DNA of 64,000 bases, taken from Flavobacteriales bacterium (GTDB taxonomy: Bacteria; Bacteroidota; Bacteroidia; Flavobacteriales_E; Vicingaceae). Positions 1-7,252 of this stretch are shown in pieces (within the stretch, counting starts at the first letter, position 1; every line of letters starts with the position of its first letter). The DNA is taken from positions 1 through 64,000 of the forward strand of contig JADYZM010000007.1 of assembly GCA_020853105.1 (NCBI GenBank), read 5' to 3'. Under the pieces are notes generated by a model. That model was given only the letters and a program-made list of their open reading frames with translations, had not been told where the DNA came from and searched no databases. The position numbers were made by a program, and so were the translations under genes.

Positions 1-92
1 AGCTTTGGAGAGAAGATTACAACAATAATCATCCGCATGCAGGAATTGGAAATTATACACCGTATGAACTAAAAAATAAAAAAATTGTCTAA
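1..92 (+). CDS. IS3-family transposase (OrfB), C-terminal end only
   Basis: Frame 3 is open from the left window edge to a TAA at 90-92. It encodes 29 residues containing D-Y-N-N...H-P-H...G-I-G...T-P-Y-E, the usual C-terminal signature of the IS3-family integrase-type transposase (DDE superfamily), where the pattern is YN..RPH..LG..TP. This protein cuts and joins the ends of the insertion sequence. Everything upstream, including the catalytic residues, lies outside the window. The terminal inverted repeat follows about 30 bases after the stop. The IS3-family call is from this motif alone; the subgroup cannot be decided here. Confidence 0.75.
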   Translation, partial: LWREDYNNNHPHAGIGNYTPYELKNKKIV

Positions 93-124
93 TTTAGACC
101 TGTTGAAAAAATGGGGGACTTACA
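1..124 (+). mobile_element. Right end of an IS3-family insertion sequence
   Basis: The element contains the transposase C-terminus and appears to end at 124 in ...GGGGGACTTACA, which read inward begins TGTAAGTCCCCC, a TG...CA terminus of IS3 type. The boundary is supported independently. Read on the minus strand, the neighbouring secreted protein runs to K-L-F-Q-N at 125-139, exactly where T9SS proteins usually continue with NPNPF, and then changes into unrelated residues encoded by the IS end. The left end and any target duplication are outside the window. Confidence 0.7.
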
Positions 125-927
125 GTTTTGGAATAGTTTGCTAAAAGTTAAACCTACTGTAGAATTAAGTAAAGTGAAATCTTTTCTTTTAATTAGATCT
201 ATTTCCTCTTTTAAATATTCAATAGTATTATTATGAATTTTTATTTGTTCAATCAATATCGGTATAAATCCTATATAATCAATACCCAAATATCTTTCAT
301 CATCTTCATAAACTAATTCAGGAAATATTTCTTTTACTTCTTGAGCAATGAATCCAAAATGTTTTCTATTATCTTCGTTTATTTTTTTCCAATTATTTTA
401 TTTGGGTTTAATGTTTTTGTATCTAAATCGGTTCCTATCATATCATTTTTCTTAAAATTATAGCTTATACCTCTTAATTTATACAAACTACTATCTTCAG
501 TAATATCAATTACATTCTCTTTAAATCTTGAATCTGATGAATATATTGTAGTATTAACTCTTAAATCTCCATCAACATCAAGTTTGTACGAAGGAGCTCT
601 ACCAATACCAACATACCCCCAACTAAAAAAGGTCATAATTGGGCTAGGTCCATTGATATTTTTATAAATATGACCAGCACCATTTTCATCAACACCTAAA
701 CCATAAGCAAACAGTCCATTTATTGTCCAAAGTCTGGAAATATCAGTTGTTGTTGAAAAAATACGCATTTCTGTTTGTCCTGATTTTGCTACCAATAAGT
801 CACCACCTGATGGATATGGTGTTGCGGAACCAATCTTTACTGAGCCGTTTGTGTTAACTTTTAGTTGTGCATGGACTCTGATTACAAACAGAGTTGTAAA
901 AATGAAAAATAAATTTCTTAGTTTCAT
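89..927 (-). pseudogene. Secreted S74 (intramolecular chaperone) protein, frameshifted and truncated by an IS
   Basis: The start at 927 gives a signal peptide ending near VHAQ, then a beta-rich region with the VGIGRAPSYKLDVDGDL motif seen before S74 chaperone domains. The chaperone domain begins at S-S-D-S-R-F-K-E-N-V, which holds the Ser and Lys of the self-cleaving endosialidase-type peptidase. The reading frame stops at 379 after G-K-K. Adding one base to the A7 run at about 382-388 restores a frame reading I-N-E-D-N-R-K-H-F-G-F-I-A-Q-E-V, the conserved second half of the domain, followed by the terminal coiled coil (EQIKIHNNTIEYLKEEI). The restored frame ends in F-S-K-L-F-Q-N, the usual beginning of a T9SS type A signal, and is then cut by the IS end at 124. 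The gene lies 11 bases downstream of the GH16 gene on the same strand, so the two were probably co-transcribed. It is most likely dead. Confidence 0.8.
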
Positions 928-938
928 ATTTTTAGTGT

Positions 939-1035
939 TTAATTACAAGGAGTTGGTATAAGATTCAATTCTGCACCTAGTTGTACGATAAAACTTCCAT
1001 TCAAAGTCAATTCATTAGAAAATCTGAAGTTCTAT
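939..1035 (-). pseudogene. Displaced C-terminal tail of the GH16 protein
   Basis: In the frame shifted by one base from the GH16 stop, the minus strand encodes R-F-S-N-E-L-T-L-N-G-S-F followed by I-V-Q-L-G-A-E-L-N-L-I-P-T-P and ends C-N at a TAA (939-941). This fits the pattern hxhNGsFxVxhGAEhxL that normally completes the short beta domain beginning in the intact frame at D-A-F-I-T-S-N-T-E-L-N-N. The alternative frame is blocked by a stop further upstream, so the shift (one extra base) must lie at about 1023-1036, outside any long homopolymer. The next gene (start 927) begins 11 bases after the restored stop. Confidence 0.7.
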
Positions 1036-2010
1036 TTTTTGATTTGGAAATAGATAAACAGATGGCAACCCATTACCTATCGTTATGTTTCTTTTTACTT
1101 GAAAAATAAAGTTGTTTAATTCCGTGTTTGAGGTAATAAAAGCATCATTGTTACAGTTTTGATTTAGTTCGTAATACCTAAAGTATTTCACTTTCATTTG
1201 TAACGTATCTTCAGGTGGTTGTTGCCAACAAAGATTTTCACATACTGTCAATTGAAAATCAATCATTACCCTCATAGGAACATCAGGAATAGAATGGTGA
1301 TTATTAATAGAATAAAACGGAACATCGTCGAAATAAAAAACTATTTTATTTGGCAACCATTCGGCAGCGTATTTATGGTAATCTTCGAAAAGAGGTGGTA
1401 AATTATCATTTTCGAAACCAAATGAATGGTCGCCTATGTATTGACATTCATTTGAGTTATTTGGATTAGGATAATTTGGATTAGTTTTCTCATCCCAAAC
1501 ATTGACAGCGTTTGCATTTGCATTAAAATATGTACATCCTGATGGCTCTAATATATCAATTTCATCATGTTTTGTTAAACATCCATTTTGAGATTCTAAG
1601 TAATATAGCCAAAATGTAGGCCAAAAACCTCTTCCAGTTGGTGTCCCACTTTCGTAATAACCTGGCAGCTTTGCATATATTTCATAATATCCATAAGAAA
1701 AATCAAAATTAATAGACTTTATACCTCCTGTTTGATGTTTATAGGTTTGCCCAGGAAAATATTGATAATCTAACACCAATTCTCCATTTGACAACCATTT
1801 TCTATTATTTGAAAATATATAAACTCCACACCAATCTGATCCGAATCCAGTAGCTTGTAAGTATGGAAAAGAAATATCATACCATTTATTAGAATTTATT
1901 AATGTTCCGTCAAATTCATCACTTTTAGCTGTATCTAAAACCCAATTACCATCTAATGTTGGTGGTATTTGAGTGAAAGCTGTGTCAAATACTGTTATTA
2001 GGATAAACAT
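1015..2010 (-). CDS. GH16-family secreted glycanase (laminarinase-like), C-terminal tail frameshifted
   Basis: Residues of about 20-250 match glycoside hydrolase family 16, which cleaves beta-1,3 or beta-1,3/1,4 glycans such as laminarin. The active-site motif H-D-E-I-D-I-L-E (E-I-D-x-x-E) carries the nucleophile, the assisting Asp and the acid/base Glu. An N-terminal hydrophobic stretch ending near TQ suggests export, although it contains an Asp and is weak. An in-frame stop 18 bases upstream fixes the start near 2010. The catalytic domain looks complete. After K-I-E-L-Q-I-F the frame stops, while the next frame continues for about 28 residues (see 939-1035). The substrate within GH16 cannot be assigned. 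Confidence 0.85.
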   Translation of the reverse strand: MFILITVFDTAFTQIPPTLDGNWVLDTAKSDEFDGTLINSNKWYDISFPYLQATGFGSDWCGVYIFSNNRKWLSNGELVLDYQYFPGQTYKHQTGGIKSINFDFSYGYYEIYAKLPGYYESGTPTGRGFWPTFWLYYLESQNGCLTKHDEIDILEPSGCTYFNANANAVNVWDEKTNPNYPNPNNSNECQYIGDHSFGFENDNLPPLFEDYHKYAAEWLPNKIVFYFDDVPFYSINNHHSIPDVPMRVMIDFQLTVCENLCWQQPPEDTLQMKVKYFRYYELNQNCNNDAFITSNTELNNFIFQVKRNITIGNGLPSVYLFPNQKIELQIF

Positions 2011-2127
2011 TAAAAATGCTTGTAATTACTTATTTTTGGATTCAGTTCTAACTGCCATATAGTAAATTTGTATAGCAGCAAAAGAATAAGCTTTTTTACA
2101 ATCAATTTTTGTAAAAACAATGAAAAA

Positions 2128-2159
2128 TTGTAAAAAACAAAAAAATTAGTTTACGTTTG
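2128..2159 (+). promoter_or_regulatory. Bacteroidota-type promoter for the XRE regulator
   Basis: TTG at 2128-2130, a 21-base spacer, and TACGTTTG at 2152-2159 fit the phylum's sigma-70 consensus (TTG, about 19-21 bases, TAnnTTTG). The ATG at 2167 is only 7 bases beyond the TTTG, so the transcript should start at or next to the start codon. Confidence 0.55.
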
Positions 2160-2166
2160 TGTCATT

Positions 2167-2532
2167 ATGGAGAGTTCTATACCAAATAGAATAAGATTAT
2201 TCAGAACAGCTTTAGGTTATAGTCAAGAATATGTGGCAAAAAAACTTCACATAACTCAACAAGCAAATTCCTTAATAGAAAGTAACCCAGAAAAAGCTAC
2301 ACTTGAAAGGTTAAAAAAACTAGAAGAATTACTTCGGGTAGATTTGTTCACTTTAATTGGAGAAGATAAATCTCTTGTATTAAACAATATTAATCAAAAA
2401 GGAGGAAACGCAGCGACACAAATGGTTTTCCATACTGAGAAAGATTTGAATTCCTTATACGAAAACCATATGAAAGAATTAAAAAATCAAATTGACTTTT
2501 TAAAAGGTTTATTGTCGAAAGAGTATAGATAA
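2167..2532 (+). CDS. XRE-family helix-turn-helix transcriptional regulator
   Basis: The 121-residue protein has an HTH_3/XRE DNA-binding domain at about residues 6-62 (R-I-R-L-F-R...L-G-Y-S-Q-E-Y-V-A-K-K-L-H-I-T-Q-Q-A), followed by a linker and a C-terminal predicted coiled coil (about 90-118, L-Y-E-N-H-M-K-E-L-K) that probably mediates dimerisation. Such domain pairs are typical of small stand-alone regulators. The gene is divergent from the GH16 gene (gap about 156 bases) and 37 bases upstream of the lamin-tail protein gene, so either could be a target, but no operator was recognised. The promoter placement suggests a leaderless message. Confidence 0.85.
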   Translation: MESSIPNRIRLFRTALGYSQEYVAKKLHITQQANSLIESNPEKATLERLKKLEELLRVDLFTLIGEDKSLVLNNINQKGGNAATQMVFHTEKDLNSLYENHMKELKNQIDFLKGLLSKEYR

Positions 2533-2569
2533 TACTACTAAATTAGCATAGTTAGATTAACTCAAAATT

Positions 2570-5500
2570 TTGAAAAAACTTTTATTTTTATTTGTTCTTC
2601 TTTGTGCTTTCGAAGTTAAAGCACAATTTTTTGACGACTTTTCAGATGGAGATTTTACAGCAAACCCAACTTGGTCAGGAGATACTTCCCTTTTCACAAT
2701 CACATCTGGACAACTGAACTCTAAAAGCCCAACAGCAGCCACATATTCAATCAGCACCCCCTCAAGTTTAAGCACAAATGTTGAATTTATCTTTGATATT
2801 AATTTAAAATTTGCCACATCAGGATCAAATTATGTTGATGTTTTATTAATGAGTGACAGTGCTTTGCTAACCACAACTCAAAACGGCTATTTTGTCAGGA
2901 TTGGAAGCACTCAAGACGACTTAAAACTTTATAAAATTGTGTCAGGCGTTGAAACCCTTTTAATTGATGGGGCTGACGGTAGTGTTAACAGCAGTACAAA
3001 CAATTCATTTCGTATAAAAGTAACTAGAGATGCTTCAGATGTATGGACATTGTTGTATGACGACGGTATTCTAGGAACCTATACCAATGCCGGAACAATT
3101 AGTGATAATTCTGTTAACTCTTCATCTTTTTTTGGATTTAAAATTATTCAATCTTCGGCTGCCTCAGTTGTAAACAATCACTTTTTTGATACTATTTATG
3201 TAGGAACAATTGGGGCTGATTTGACTCCACCTTCAATTCTTTCCATATCCGTTATTGATTCAACCAAAATTGATGTGTTCTTTAGTGAAACAATTGAATT
3301 AATTTCAGCTCAAAATAATTCAAATTATTTAGCAGATAATGGACTGGGAAATCCGATATCAGCTATAAGAGATGCAGTTGATTCATCACTTGTACATTTG
3401 ATATTTTCAACCGCCTTTGCTAACTCTATTACAAACACTTTAACCATCAATAATGTTGAAGATTTGAGCGGAAATCCATTAATAAATGGCATAAAAACAT
3501 TTATTTATTCTGTTGTATCTATCCCATCATTAAGAGATGTTGTTATCAATGAAATATTTGCCGACCCAAGCCCGCAAATAGGACTGCCAAATGCTGAATT
3601 TGTAGAACTTTATAACGTCTCCAATCAGGCTTTCAATTTATCGGGCTGGAAGTTTATCAATTCAACAACAGCCAAATCTCTTCCAAATTATATTTTACCT
3701 CCCAATGGATTTGTTATCTTATGCAACAGTACAGACACTGCCCTTTACTCCTCTTACGGTTCAGTAATTGGAATATCGTCTTTTACAGCATTAACCAATG
3801 GTGGAGATAGCCTAACGCTGACTGATAGTTTAGGAAATTTGCTTGATGTAGTTTCTTACGATTTAAGCTGGTATCAAGATCCTGTTAAAGATGACGGTGG
3901 ATATACGCTTGAATTGATTAATCCTATTGCAAATTGCAGCGGTGCATTAAACTGGATAGGCTCTTTTAGCACAGATGGTGGAACACCAGGTTCTCAAAAT
4001 TCTGTATATGACATATCTCCTGACATGTTAAACCCAAAAATTACCAATGTAGATGTAGTTTCTTTAACTCAACTTACTGTATTTTTTGATGAAACTATGG
4101 ATAGTTCTAGTTTAGCAAATACCAATATCATTATTGATAATGGAATTAATGTAATGACTAGAACGATAACTTCAACACCAAATAAAATTGATATTTCTTT
4201 TTCTCCTGCTATTGATTCATCAACAGTTTATACCATTCAATTGGGAAATGCAACTGATTGCAGCGGAAATATACTGACTCCTGACAGCATTAAATTCGGA
4301 ATTGGAGTTTCTCCAAATCCAACTGAAATAGTTATTACAGAATTGTTTCCGGATTATGAACCTTCTATTGGATTGCCGCTATACGAATATGTTGAACTTT
4401 ACAACAACACATCAAAAGTAATCAATTTGAGCAATCTCAAATTATCAGACCCACTTACTACCAGCGGAACATTAAGTGGAAAATTAATGCCAAACGAATA
4501 TTTAATTGTTTGTGGAACAAGCTCAGTTAATCAATTTTCTCCCTACGGAAAAACCTGTGGAATTAGTAGTTTTCCATCATTAAACAATTCTGACGATGAA
4601 ATAAAGTTGGTTACCTCTTCTGGAACAATCATCCATCAGGTAAATTATTTCGACTCATGGTATCAAGACGAATCTAAAAAAGACGGTGGTTGGAGCTTAG
4701 AAATGGTTGACCCAAATAATCCTTGCGGAGAAATCAACAATTGGAGAGCTTCTACAAAATGGTTCGGCGGAACTCCAGGAACACAAAATTCTGTGTATGG
4801 AACTAACCCTGACATCGCTCCCCCAACAATTTTGTCGATTTATGCAACCAGCGATTCTACTGTTCAAATAACCTTTAATGAGTCTTTGTTTTTTGATTCT
4901 ATTTATATCAATACTGCCGTTTTGATTGATTCTGTAATTTATTCAAACAGCAAGACACTAACAGTTTATCTAACAACCAAATTACTGCCCCAAACAACCT
5001 ATCTTGTTTCAATATTCAATGTAACAGATTGTGTGGGTAATGTTCAAACGCTCAATTCTTCATTCTCATTGCCCGAGCAAGGAATTTTAGGGGATATTGT
5101 TATCAATGAGGTGTTATTTAATCCTTTTACCGGAGGAAGTGATTTTGTGGAAATTTACAATAAATCAGACAAATACATCAGTTTACAAAATTGGGAATTG
5201 GCAAACTACGATAACGATAGTATTTCTAACCGAAAAATTATTTCATCAAGTCCATTATTACTACTTCCTAAACAGTTTTTAGTACTCACTAAAGATAAAG
5301 CAAATATCAAAACCGAATATATTCTTGCCAAAGATGACAGAATACTTCAGATAGATGCACTACCCACATATAATAACGATAAAGGAAACGTGTATTTACA
5401 AAACAATATAAACCAAACCGTTGACAATTTTGGTTATTCAGAAAAAATGCATTTTGCTCTTTTAAATGATTTTAAAGGAGTTTCTCTTGAAAGAATAGAT

Positions 5501-5923
5501 TACGACAGACCAAGTAACGAGCTAACGAATTGGCATTCAGCAGCAGAGGATGTTGGGTATGCAACTCCCGGTTATGAAAACTCTCAATATAAAAATGTTG
5601 AACCATCAAGTGAAGTGAGCCTTGACCCTGAAACTTTTTCACCCGACAACGACGGGTTTGATGATGTATTAAACATCTCATATCAATTTGAAAAAGAGGG
5701 ATATGTTGCCAATATAGTAATCTATGATGTTAAAGGAAGACTTATTCGTAATTTAATATTAAATCAATTGTTAGGAACAAAAGGCACATTTAGCTGGGAT
5801 GGGATAAACGACAACAATGAAAAAGCTGCTATTGGAATTTATATTGTTTATTTTGAAGCTTTTAAAGTAGATGGGGAAACAAAGAAAATTAAAAAAACTG
5901 CTGTTTTAGGTGGACATTTGTAA
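2570..5923 (+). CDS. Large secreted protein with three lamin-tail domains and Ig-like domains
   Basis: The start is TTG at 2570: an in-frame stop lies just upstream and the codon opens a good signal peptide (KKLLFLFVLLCAFEVKAQ). The protein alternates SbsA-type Ig-like domains (about 217-315, 483-580, 745-835; each with P-x-I-x-x-h...D-x-x-x-h-x-V-x-F-x-E-x) with lamin-tail domains (about 322-480, 586-745, 841-1000; each opening I-x-I-N/T-E-h-h...E-F/Y-V-E-L-Y-N). The C-terminus (about 1010-1117) resembles a FlgD-type Ig domain: F-S-P-D-N-D-G-F-D-D...I-Y-D-V-K-G-R-L...W-D-G. Lamin-tail proteins of this kind are cell-surface or extracellular in Bacteroidota, sometimes with nucleases, but no catalytic domain is visible. 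The end (T-A-V-L-G-G-H-L) is not a classical T9SS type A or B signal. Confidence 0.8.
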   Translation: MKKLLFLFVLLCAFEVKAQFFDDFSDGDFTANPTWSGDTSLFTITSGQLNSKSPTAATYSISTPSSLSTNVEFIFDINLKFATSGSNYVDVLLMSDSALLTTTQNGYFVRIGSTQDDLKLYKIVSGVETLLIDGADGSVNSSTNNSFRIKVTRDASDVWTLLYDDGILGTYTNAGTISDNSVNSSSFFGFKIIQSSAASVVNNHFFDTIYVGTIGADLTPPSILSISVIDSTKIDVFFSETIELISAQNNSNYLADNGLGNPISAIRDAVDSSLVHLIFSTAFANSITNTLTINNVEDLSGNPLINGIKTFIYSVVSIPSLRDVVINEIFADPSPQIGLPNAEFVELYNVSNQAFNLSGWKFINSTTAKSLPNYILPPNGFVILCNSTDTALYSSYGSVIGISSFTALTNGGDSLTLTDSLGNLLDVVSYDLSWYQDPVKDDGGYTLELINPIANCSGALNWIGSFSTDGGTPGSQNSVYDISPDMLNPKITNVDVVSLTQLTVFFDETMDSSSLANTNIIIDNGINVMTRTITSTPNKIDISFSPAIDSSTVYTIQLGNATDCSGNILTPDSIKFGIGVSPNPTEIVITELFPDYEPSIGLPLYEYVELYNNTSKVINLSNLKLSDPLTTSGTLSGKLMPNEYLIVCGTSSVNQFSPYGKTCGISSFPSLNNSDDEIKLVTSSGTIIHQVNYFDSWYQDESKKDGGWSLEMVDPNNPCGEINNWRASTKWFGGTPGTQNSVYGTNPDIAPPTILSIYATSDSTVQITFNESLFFDSIYINTAVLIDSVIYSNSKTLTVYLTTKLLPQTTYLVSIFNVTDCVGNVQTLNSSFSLPEQGILGDIVINEVLFNPFTGGSDFVEIYNKSDKYISLQNWELANYDNDSISNRKIISSSPLLLLPKQFLVLTKDKANIKTEYILAKDDRILQIDALPTYNNDKGNVYLQNNINQTVDNFGYSEKMHFALLNDFKGVSLERIDYDRPSNELTNWHSAAEDVGYATPGYENSQYKNVEPSSEVSLDPETFSPDNDGFDDVLNISYQFEKEGYVANIVIYDVKGRLIRNLILNQLLGTKGTFSWDGINDNNEKAAIGIYIVYFEAFKVDGETKKIKKTAVLGGHL

Positions 5924-5932
5924 AGCATAATA

Positions 5933-6856
5933 ATGGAAGAAAAAAATCCCGTGTTTCAGAAACCTTCAATGCAACTGCTGTTGATTGCAGGGCTATGCCT
6001 ACTATCCTCAATCGTGTTTTCAACTATTGCAGGAATTTTAACAGCATTGTTTTTTAACTTGAATTTAAGCGGTTTTACTGATTATAATGACCCAAATGTA
6101 ATTTCCGGGCTTAAGTTTTTTCAATTGATGAGTGCTATCGGGCTTTTTATTATTCCACCTATTATTTATGGTTTTCTAATAACAAAAAAACCTCTCGTTG
6201 CTTTATCAATACATAACTTTTCAACTCCCATCAATTGGCTAATAATTCTTCTGATTATGATTGTTTCAATGCCAATAATGTCATGGTTGGTAGAATTTAA
6301 CAGTACCCTTTCACTCCCTGAATTTTTATCGCCGCTGGAACTTTGGATGAAACAAAGCGAATCTCAAGCAGAAAAATTAACCCATGCATTTCTTTCATTC
6401 TACGGTTGGAGCGAATTTTTATACGTATTTTTAATAGTTGCTATAATTCCTGCCTTTGGCGAAGAATTTTTATTTAGAGGAGTTTTACAACCTATTTTTA
6501 CTAGGTGGACCAAAAATTATCATCTTGCAATATGGATTACAGCTATTTTGTTTAGTGCACTTCACATGCAATTTTATGGATTTATTCCCAGAATGGTGTT
6601 GGGAGCTTTGTTTGGATATGTGTTTTATTGGTCCGGATCACTGTGGCTCCCAATCTTTGGTCACCTTATTAATAATGGTAGTGTAGTTACCATTAGTTTT
6701 CTATTCCCCGAAATGATAGAAAACTCAGAAATTAAATTATTTGGAGAAAAAATAAATATTATTGCAACTGTAACCAGTGCTATCGTGGTTTTTGTCCTAC
6801 TTTTTCTGTTTTATTCGCACAGTAAAAAAATTGAGAAAATACCAAGAAACTCTTAA
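5933..6856 (+). CDS. CPBP-family intramembrane metalloprotease (CAAX protease/Abi)
   Basis: This 307-residue polytopic membrane protein has about eight hydrophobic segments and the three signatures of the CPBP (Rce1-like) family: E-E-F-L-F-R (EExxxR, E177/E178/R182), F-S-A-L-H (H211) and H-L-I-N-N (H244, N248). These residues bind and activate the catalytic water in Rce1. Bacterial members process peptides or other membrane proteins, or have immunity-like roles; nothing here identifies a substrate. The gene starts 9 bases after the lamin-tail gene and is probably co-transcribed with it. Confidence 0.9.
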   Translation: MEEKNPVFQKPSMQLLLIAGLCLLSSIVFSTIAGILTALFFNLNLSGFTDYNDPNVISGLKFFQLMSAIGLFIIPPIIYGFLITKKPLVALSIHNFSTPINWLIILLIMIVSMPIMSWLVEFNSTLSLPEFLSPLELWMKQSESQAEKLTHAFLSFYGWSEFLYVFLIVAIIPAFGEEFLFRGVLQPIFTRWTKNYHLAIWITAILFSALHMQFYGFIPRMVLGALFGYVFYWSGSLWLPIFGHLINNGSVVTISFLFPEMIENSEIKLFGEKINIIATVTSAIVVFVLLFLFYSHSKKIEKIPRNS

Positions 6857-6893
6857 AAATTCATAACTCAACCCACTTTCATTAATGCCAAAT

Positions 6894-6911
6894 TTTTAGT
6901 TTCAACTAAAA
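6894..6911. promoter_or_regulatory. Palindrome before tatA
   Basis: TTTTAGTT, two bases, AACTAAAA is a perfect 8-bp inverted repeat just upstream of a TACTTTTG element (6916-6923). It has no T-tract, so an operator is as likely as a weak hairpin. Confidence 0.3.
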
Positions 6912-6915
6912 TTCG

Positions 6916-6923
6916 TACTTTTG
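6916..6923 (+). promoter_or_regulatory. Promoter -7 element for tatA
   Basis: TACTTTTG matches TAnnTTTG and lies 46 bases before the tatA start. No well-spaced TTG was seen upstream. Confidence 0.45.
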
Positions 6924-6969
6924 GACACTTTACAACTACCGCTTGTTGCTGTAGTATAAACAATAAACC

Positions 6970-7167
6970 ATGAAAACAGTATTATTGGGCTTGTTAGGAA
7001 CAAATGAAATTATTCTTATTGCTATTGTGCTAATTCTAATGTTCGGAGCAAAAAAAATCCCTCAATTGATGAGAGGAGTCGGTTCCGGCATAAAAGAGTT
7101 TAAAGACGGCATGAAAGAAGGTCAACAAACTAACACTGAAGGAGACCAACAAAATCAATTGAAATAA
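6970..7167 (+). CDS. tatA: Sec-independent translocase subunit TatA/E
   Basis: The 65-residue protein has the TatA layout: a short N-terminal transmembrane helix (about 10-26), the F-G hinge (F-G-A-K-K-I-P), an amphipathic helix (P-Q-L-M-R-G-V-G-S-G-I-K-E-F-K) and a polar Gln/Asn-rich tail. TatA oligomers form the passage for folded twin-arginine proteins across the inner membrane, working with TatC, which is not in this window. The gene has its own promoter element and is followed by the transglycosylase gene on the same strand after 85 bases. Confidence 0.92.
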   Translation: MKTVLLGLLGTNEIILIAIVLILMFGAKKIPQLMRGVGSGIKEFKDGMKEGQQTNTEGDQQNQLK

Positions 7168-7252
7168 GTTGATTTTTATTCGATTTGTTAAGAATAGAAT
7201 TTATTCTACTCTACTAATTGGTTTAATGTGAACTATGGTTTGATATTTTTGA

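Noticed and set aside
7195-7208. Small palindrome TAGAAT-TT-ATTCTA before the transglycosylase gene
   Set aside because: Short and AT-rich, with no T-run or second copy noticed; expected by chance in this composition.
7244-7251. TATTTTTG as promoter of the transglycosylase gene
   Set aside because: It is one base from the ATG, so the transcript would begin inside the gene; no better start codon is available.
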